A DNA stretch of 64,000 bases from Yamagishiella unicocca (lineage: Eukaryota; Chlorophyta; Chlorophyceae; Chlamydomonadales; Volvocaceae). This document shows, in pieces, positions 58,001 to 64,000 of the stretch. The notes below the pieces were generated by a model, which was not told where the DNA came from, did no database searches, and was given only the letters and a program-made list of their open reading frames with translations. The translations under genes were made by a program, and so were the position numbers. Location of the stretch: assembly GCA_003116995.1 (NCBI GenBank), contig BDSL01000014.1, positions 124,001-188,000 on the forward strand. Reading direction: 5' to 3'. Position 1 is the stretch's first letter. Each line of letters opens with the position of its first letter.

Positions 58001-61000
58001 GGTAAGCCTCGGTCCAGGGGCTCCCCCCCGCCCCCTATTCGCGGATTCGCGCATTACCGTATCTTTCATCCCCCGCCCCCCACCTGTCAGGTTGTACTGC
58101 CACGTGATGCTGATGATGGGCTCCATGTGGCGGATGTCCAGCAGCACGTCGGAGCGGCCCCGCTGCGGGTCGCCCTCGTGGCTCAGGTCCCACACGTAGA
58201 GCTCGCCGTTGAAGGTGCCGCCAGCGATCAGCGCCTGCAGGGCGGGGCGGGGGTTTCGAGGGAGACCCGTGGATGCCCGCGGGCGGGGCGGGGGGGGCAG
58301 GACAGGGCAGGCCCAGAGGGTCAGGGCGCCACACCATGAAACCAATACCCGGCACTGTTTTGCTGCAGTCCTCGGGCGATGGACGCTGCGCGCATCCCGC
58401 CCTAGCCCCGGGAGCACTGGCCGCGCACTGGCAGCGCCGCCTGCGCCTTCTCCGCCGTCGCCAGTAGGCGGGAGGAGAACGACGCCACACCACTCACCCG
58501 CAAAGCTACCCCCCCCCCGCCCCCAAGGTGGACGTGCGGTGGCCGCCCGCGCCTACGGTAGCTGCGCTTCACGGTGTGCGAGGGTGGGCCGCTCAGGACG
58601 GCCTGAGGGCTGGCTCGCGCCTCTGGGCCGCCCAAACCAACCTGCCCGCTCAAGCGTTCCCCGACTAGCCCTCCCGTCCGTCCCCCTCCTGCGTCGCTAT
58701 GCGCGCGCGTCCTCGCCGCACAGCCACCCACCCACCGGGTGTGCACGGGTGTCGTACACGGGTTCTCCTTGCAACCCACCGGGTGTGCAGGGGTGTCGTA
58801 CACGGGTTTTCCTTGCAACCCACCGGGTGTGCAGGGGTGTCGTACACGGGTTTTCCTTGCAACCCACCGGGTGTGCACGGGTGTCGTACACGGGTTTTCC
58901 TTGCAACCCACCGGGTGTGCACGGGTGTCGTACACGGGTTTTCCTTGCAACCCACTGGGTGTGCACGGGTGTCGTACACGGGTTTTCCTTGCAACCCACC
59001 GGGTGTGCACGGGTGTCGTACACGGGTTTTCCTTGCAACCCACCGGGTGTGCACGGGTGTCGTGCACGGGTTTTCCTTGCAACCCACCGGGTGCGCGGGG
59101 TGGAAGGCGCAGGTCATGAGGCACGTGTCCGTGTCGATGCGTTGGTCGGGGCGGTTGGCGTTGACCTCCTCGCGACCCAGGTTCCACGTGGTCAGGGCGC
59201 CGGGGTACGTGCACCAGCCCGCCACGTCATACCTGGTGGTGAGGGTGGGCGGGGGGTGAGCTAAAGAGCGGGGGGGTTGATAAGAGAATCCGCGAATCCA
59301 CGCTAAAGAGCGGGGGGGGGAAGCCGCGAGGAGAGCAGGAGGAGAGCAGGAATAAGTCGCCGCAGGCAGGACGGGAAGAGGGTGAGGACGGGAGGGATGG
59401 GGCGATGACGGTTTCGGAGCGTGGTGCGTCACATTCGCTCCCGGGGCGTCCAAGCGGCGGTGCTGTAGCTTCCGGAGCGGCTGCTTCGGCGGCGGTTTCG
59501 GAGCGTGGCGCGTTACGTTCGCTCCCGGGCCCGGGCGGCTCCCTCCCACCTGCCGAACGACGCCGCAATGGTCTGCCCCGTGCAGCTCCAGGAGACAGAC
59601 GTCACCACCAGCTTGTGCTTGTTGAGCTGGTGGCTGGTGGCGTTCAGGTCGTGCACGACGGTGTCGTCGGGCTGGAAGGGGGACAGGTAGTGCAAGCAAG
59701 TGGCCGGCTCCTGCGGGGTTGGGGGGGGTAGGGTTTTAGGGGTGGGGGGTTTTAGGGGTGGGGAGTGGGGCAGGTGCGGCGGGGCCGTGGGGAAAGGAGG
59801 GAAGGAGTGGGGAAAGCAAGGCGTGCATATTGGCATGGCGCCGTGATGGACGCTCTCCAGGGGCAGGTGACGGCACCCAGAGGTACACAGGATGTGAGCC
59901 CGGGCCTGAGCGCATGGGGGTCTTGCCGCCCCGCCTAGTCGCTCCCTCCCCCTAGGCCAGCCCGCAGCCCTCCCCCCTACGTTTAACCGGGTCTCCTCGG
60001 CCCCCCCCCCCGGTTTTTATTTCGTTTTATTTCGTACACGGGCTTTCCTTGCACCCCGGCCTACGTTTAACCGGGCCTCCTCGGCGCCCCCCCCTACGCT
60101 TAACCGGGTCTTCTCCGGCCCCCTACGGGGTAACCGGATCTCCTCTGGGCCCTCCCTACGGGTGGGGGGAAGAAGACCCCCTGCGGGTGGACCACTGACG
60201 GACCTGCTCGTCATCCGCCGCCCGTGTGAAGGGCTCCAGCACCTCCGCCTCCTCGACCGCCTTAGTAAGCTCGCCCGCCACCATGCCCTCCATTCTGCGG
60301 TTGGCGGTTTGGCGGTTGGCGCGGCGTCAAGGGCAGGGGTGCGGGCGTGGTAGCAGTGAAAGCCAGGGAGGCCGGGCAGCCGAAAGGGAGCTCGGGCTAC
60401 AGAGGGCGGCCCGGGGAGGTGGGTAAGCATGGCCCGGCGCCCGGCAGCAGGACTTTGAATGCGGGACGTGCGTGTGTGGAGAGGGAGTGAGAGAGAGAGA
60501 AAGAGTGAGAGAGAGAAAGTGTGTCGGTAGCGAGGGGAGAGGGAGAGAGAAGGAGAGAGAGGTCATAGTTAGTTGGGATGAGTCGGGACGGGGACGTGAC
60601 CGACGAACCAGGCACGAAATACCTGGAACGCAGCTGTCTTCGCCCCGCCCAACACCCTTGGGCTCCCGAGTGCAATTCCCCTGGATCACTACCACCTGAA
60701 CCGCTCTTACTTCTTGACGAAGTCCGCGAGCCCCGACGCCTTGACCTTTGCGGGCGACGCCGGCTGGCCCTGGTCGTCGGTTTGTGTGCCGTTGGTGGCC
60801 GTGCTCCCGGTTTGCGTCTCTTTCTCTCCAATCTTCATTGGATTTGTCTCCGTAGCGGCCGAGTTGCTGCTGACGATGACATCCCTCCATGTGCTGGCAT
60901 AGTCCACCTGCGCCGCATGTGCCGCGCCATGTTGGTCGTCCCGGGGTAGCGCACAAGTCTGCCACCGCACCAGCACCTACTTTCGCATCCCCTGGAAGCG

Positions 61001-61031
61001 CATCTCCAAAGTCAGGAGGCACCTCCGTCAT
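55028..61031 (-). CDS. FAP133: WD-repeat dynein-2 (IFT dynein) intermediate chain, WDR34/FAP133-like
   Basis: Twelve exons on -: 61031-60981, 60907-60711, 60294-60204, 59710-59550, 59232-59088, 58234-58084, 57650-57542, 57166-56944, 56681-56565, 56221-56068, 55760-55600, 55144-55028. The model gives 558 residues. The N-terminus carries two TQT motifs (EKETQTG and NGTQTDD), the binding pattern for LC8 dynein light chain. A short helix follows ([19 protein letters not shown]). WD repeats then include [63 protein letters not shown] and [19 protein letters not shown], ending in IWRMPS. The order matches WDR34/DYNC2I2, a subunit of the retrograde intraflagellar transport motor. The exon 8 end needs a GC donor (56943-56942), or a GT donor at 56955 giving four fewer residues. 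Confidence 0.9.
58733..59098. repeat. 44-bp array repeating a 5' splice site (8 copies)
   Basis: Eight near-identical 44-base units with CACGGGTGTCGTACACGGGT, TTTCCTTGCAACC and CACCGGGTGTG. On the coding strand each unit contains CACACCCG|GTGGGTTGC, the same sequence as the exon 5 donor at 59087-59086 of the dynein-2 gene. The first unit overlaps that exon end. Confidence 0.93.
59985..60175. repeat. Degenerate TACGTTTAACCGGGTCTCCTC repeats
   Basis: About four degenerate copies of a unit with core ACG(T/C)TTAACCGGG(T/C)CTCCTC, C-rich spacers and one CGTACACGGGCTTTCCTTGC copy, in the dynein-2 intron between exons 3 and 4. Confidence 0.75.
60478..60565. repeat. GA-rich microsatellite
   Basis: GAGAGA runs within the dynein-2 intron between exons 2 and 3. 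No coding role. Confidence 0.85.
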
Positions 61032-61519
61032 TTCCTCGCGGAGGGGAAGAAAAGCAGCCAGCTTGCCGAACCTAAGCAACCAGAATCCTTAGAGCAACAT
61101 GACTCTAATCAATAACCTATAAAGGACAGTTGTCAATTATACCACTCTAGTAAAATTCCGGGTTGGCTTGTCGCCGCTAAGAGGACGGAAGCCAGTTCGA
61201 AGGGGGACCCTTTATGTATGTAGGTAGAGCGTAGAGGCGTACGAAGCAATAATAAGCAGCAATTCAATAACTTGAAAATGTTGGCGCAATCCTGCGGGAT
61301 TGTACCAACCCATCTACGGCATTATCACAACCTTTGAGTTCTGTGACTGAAATATGCATCATTGTTTATTTTTACGCATATGGGGACGAACTATACTTCA
61401 TCTTTAGTAAACCGTAACAGGTGGCGCCGGAAGGCGGCAATTGTCGATCGTTAAACTTGAACCCAGCCTGAGCCTCCCGCCTCCAGATAGCTTGCTCAAC
61501 TTCCGAAGGTTGTTTGGAA
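61032..61519. promoter_or_regulatory. Divergent promoter, dynein-2 chain / glycosyltransferase
   Basis: The two start codons face away from each other (61031 on - and 61520 on +) 488 bases apart. The interval is AT-richer than the genes. It must hold both promoters unless upstream noncoding exons exist. Confidence 0.55.
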
Positions 61520-63571
61520 ATGTTTTTCCGATGGCTCTCTGCGGTGATCGTTGCGGTGCTGGCGACGGCAGCAGCGGAGGCAGCAACAGGCGATTCCAAG
61601 TTTGGAAGTCGCGAACTGAAGACTGTCTTGGTTAGTTATGTTGAGAACACAACCAAATCCAACTGATGCATGCAAGTTTAAGGACTGGCACTTCTGGCAC
61701 CCCTCCGACAAACTACAGCCGGAGTGCTCTTGCCAGGCCCCGCGTAGCTGAGATATGCCTTGTTCAATATGCATCCGTGCGCCTGTGCGTCATGCCTGTC
61801 GCGGTTTGACGGATTGCTTTTCAACGGCGTGCCCTCCAGGAACGCGTCGCCGTCAATAAGGAAGTAATGGCTGCAGTGTCTAACGGCGCGCTCATCACGC
61901 CGGATGGCAAATTCGGCATGCTTAAGCTGTGGATAGACGGGTGCCAGCGTGCAGGGGTCAAGAACTTTATGGTCATCGCCATTGACGACGATGTAAGTGC
62001 AGCAATACTTGGCGTCGGAATTGGGGTCAGGGGTGTGGGTTCGGCATGTGGTCGGCTTGGCTGGTACCGAGGGAACCGCTGCCACCGCTTTCCGAGGGGA
62101 AAGCACGCGTTTTTCGGTTGGTTGGGGAAATGCCACGGGAAGGACCGTATGGGCCTGGGGACCACGTGTGCTTGCGGAAGGGGCGTGCGACCTGCAAGCT
62201 CCTATTACGAACAAACCTAACTTCTCCCGTTGCCCACGTTTTAACAAGCCTGGACGCATGCGCACCATGCCCGAGTGGCCCACCCCGCTGCGCAATCGAA
62301 CGTTTAAGACTCACCACCACCACCACCACCCCCATTTCCATGGACTGCCTCTCAGGTCGCAAATGCCTGCGAGAATCTCGGCGTGGCGTACTGGCGCAAG
62401 ACGCCGGTAAAGACAGCGGACAAGCAGGAGTCCAACCATGGCATCAGCGCGCAGAAATTCCAGCTTATAAGGGTGCGTGTGCTAGCTCGGTTGACTGCAC
62501 ACCAGCACCCTGGCAATGGCTGGGCCGATGTGTCGCTTATAAGCTGCAGTCCAGCTGGCGTCTCCAACCTGCACCACACATCGCACTTTCTCAACGTGGG
62601 GCAGAGCCGTGGGCGGGCCAGATCTTCAGCACCCGCGACGGGGAGGGGGCCACACACAACTACACCGGCAATGAGCAGCCGTGCGTGCTGGGGAACGGGG
62701 ATCGGGCTGCAGGGCAGGAAACTATGCCGTACGGGTGCGGCTTGGCATGTGCGGTTGCCCAGCCGCACCCGCGCCGCTGCGGCTGCGGCTGACCCAAATG
62801 GCGCATGTTGCCACCGTACCTGCGATGCTCGCCATCGGACGTATGCCCGGACTGCAGATACGGGCCGGCCTACTGCATGACCGTCGTCGCGGCTTTGAGC
62901 AAGCACTTCAGGCTTTGGGAAAGAGGTGCCATCCTTAATACAGTGCGTTCCAGCCCGCATCCTCACACGCCTCCGGTGCCCGTGTCCCGCCCCTCTCGTT
63001 CGCTGCCCAGGAGTTTCTGACTCTGGGCTATTCGGTGCTCCTGTCGGATGTAAGTGGGGTTGGGTATGGGGTGTGTGGTGTGTCGGGCAGATCACGTCGG
63101 TTGCTGGTCCGGGAGGAGTACGTTTGTGCAGGTGTGGGCCAGGGCCAGGGGTGTGGGACCATGTATGTCAGCCTGTGCGTGAGTCAGGGGTCGCCGAGCG
63201 TGGGTCAGGTTGCCTGGAAGTACAGGAGGCCAGGACCAAACGCAGTAGGGTGCGTTCCTGAAAACCGTTGCGCGGAAAGCTAGAGACAGCAACGGACCGG
63301 AAGGGGTGAGTCGGGCCGGTCGCCGGAGTCTCAATGGCGAGCGGGTGGCGAGAAGACGGTGTAGCCATCGAGAGGGTGCGGTGTGCCCGCCCTTGTGCAA
63401 GCGGGAAAACTAGGCTAATTTGGAGCGCTAGCGAGGGCGTTGCGGGGCGGCAAGAGCAGCGGGATGGCGCAAACGGCTTTTGCCCCCAACCCTTTTACTT
63501 ACAAATCTGAGGGACCATGCCGTACAGGTTGATATCGTCACGCTACAAAACCCCTTCGACAACTTATACAG
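61520..63571 (+). CDS. GT77-like arabinosyltransferase (RRA-type), 3' partial
   Basis: Nucleotide-diphospho-sugar transferase likely acting in the secretory pathway. Exons: 61520-61630, 61840-61992, 62356-62472, 63011-63049, 63528-63571, with matching phases and 154 residues so far. The first exon encodes a signal peptide or signal anchor (FFRWLSAVIVAVLATAAAEA). Next come ALITPDGKFGMLKLWIDGC, VKNFMVIAIDDD, ENLGVAYWRK, NHGISAQKFQLIR, FLTLGYSVLLSD and DIVTLQNPFDNLY. The last two exons join to SDVDIV, the DxD metal/sugar-nucleotide site. The set matches plant RRA-type hydroxyproline-arabinan arabinosyltransferases, which would fit the Hyp-rich wall of volvocine algae. The last exon ends in phase 2, so the gene continues. 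I found no further exon before the window edge. Confidence 0.82.
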
Positions 63572-64000
63572 GTGATTCGGTGCAACCGTGTATGGTTGGC
63601 AGGGGGCATGCCCTCCTCACTGTGGGTACCCGGGGTGAAGGCCGCGGCTGTAGTGAACAGCCAGCGGCGTAGTTGGGGCGTGTAACCGAACATGGTTGGG
63701 GCACGTAACCCAACAGCCCCGTCGTCCCGTCGGCTGCGAGGCGTTGTGTTGCAGCCGGCAGCGCTAGCAGCGTGGTGAGGGGCAGAGGGTAAACTTGTGA
63801 GCGGACGAAAGGGTGGAAGTTGTATTAGGGGGAACAAACGAACCGTGAGGGTTGTGGTGGAGGTGCGAGCAAGTGGCGGCGTTGGGCACAGAGGGGCGTG
63901 TCCCACGGCGACGTCAGGGATGTCGACATCTGGCTGGGTTGCTTAGGATCGATGTCGCACGCCTCGCCACCTTTCCATCGCTACGGGCTTCCGCCTCCCG
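63572..64000 (+). other. Intron of the glycosyltransferase gene at window edge
   Basis: After the donor at 63572 (GTGATT) no segment in the last 430 bases continues the glycosyltransferase motif order, so this is probably one long intron. Confidence 0.5.

Noticed and set aside
58733..59098. CRISPR-like regular repeat
   Set aside because: Units are contiguous with no unique spacers, and the array lies in an intron of a eukaryotic gene.
59725..59760. TTTTAGGG-like motifs resembling algal telomere repeats
   Set aside because: Only two or three imperfect units inside an intron. The CCCTAAA run near 2598-2612 is similarly short. Neither is a telomere array.

Overview
The window looks like nuclear DNA of a green alga, probably a volvocine (Chlamydomonas/Volvox-type) alga. 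The genes are GC-rich and split into many short exons by GT-AG introns. Introns carry tandem repeats, and TGTAA-type polyadenylation signals follow several stops. The gene content (TKL kinases with an HGDLK motif, CDKL kinases, a dynein-2 intermediate chain, a plant-type STR1 sulfurtransferase, a GT77-like glycosyltransferase) fits a flagellated, walled green alga. The species is inferred, not proven.

I reconstructed nine genes by joining exons whose splice phases agree. From left to right: (1) the 3' part of a Raf-like/TKL protein kinase on + (2-4922), including a 16-nt microexon; (2) and (3) two tandem paralogous TKL kinases on - (12569-7677 and 21979-17241), each with a large insertion inside the kinase domain and HGD instead of HRD; (4) a 15-exon M20C/PepD-type aminoacyl-histidine dipeptidase on - (30077-23660); (5) a divergently transcribed STR1-type mercaptopyruvate sulfurtransferase on + (31057-34193); (6) and (7) two tandem CDKL-type CMGC kinases on - (42053-37261 and 52413-47267) with matching intron positions and long low-complexity tails; (8) a 12-exon WDR34/FAP133-type dynein-2 intermediate chain on - (61031-55028); (9) the 5' part of a secreted or Golgi GT77-like arabinosyltransferase on + (61520-63571, running off the window).

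Spacers between the gene groups are less GC-rich in places and hold repeats. One dispersed family of about 0.1-0.5 kb has copies at 7.3, 13.7, 14.8 and 44.1-45.1 kb, including a perfect 35-nt-arm palindrome at 44.1 kb. A shorter family of about 50-75 bp has at least eight copies. Introns carry tandem arrays: a 44-nt array that repeats a 5' splice site, a 12-nt array that repeats the in-frame stop of the sulfurtransferase, and CAGAC, 15-nt and 18-nt arrays.

Functionally, genes 6-8 point to cilia: CDKL kinases control flagellar length in Chlamydomonas, and WDR34/FAP133 is a retrograde intraflagellar transport motor subunit. Genes 2/3 and 6/7 are local tandem duplications. I saw no clear tRNA, rRNA, CRISPR or prokaryotic-style operon. 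All exon models come from reading the sequence by eye and have no transcript support.
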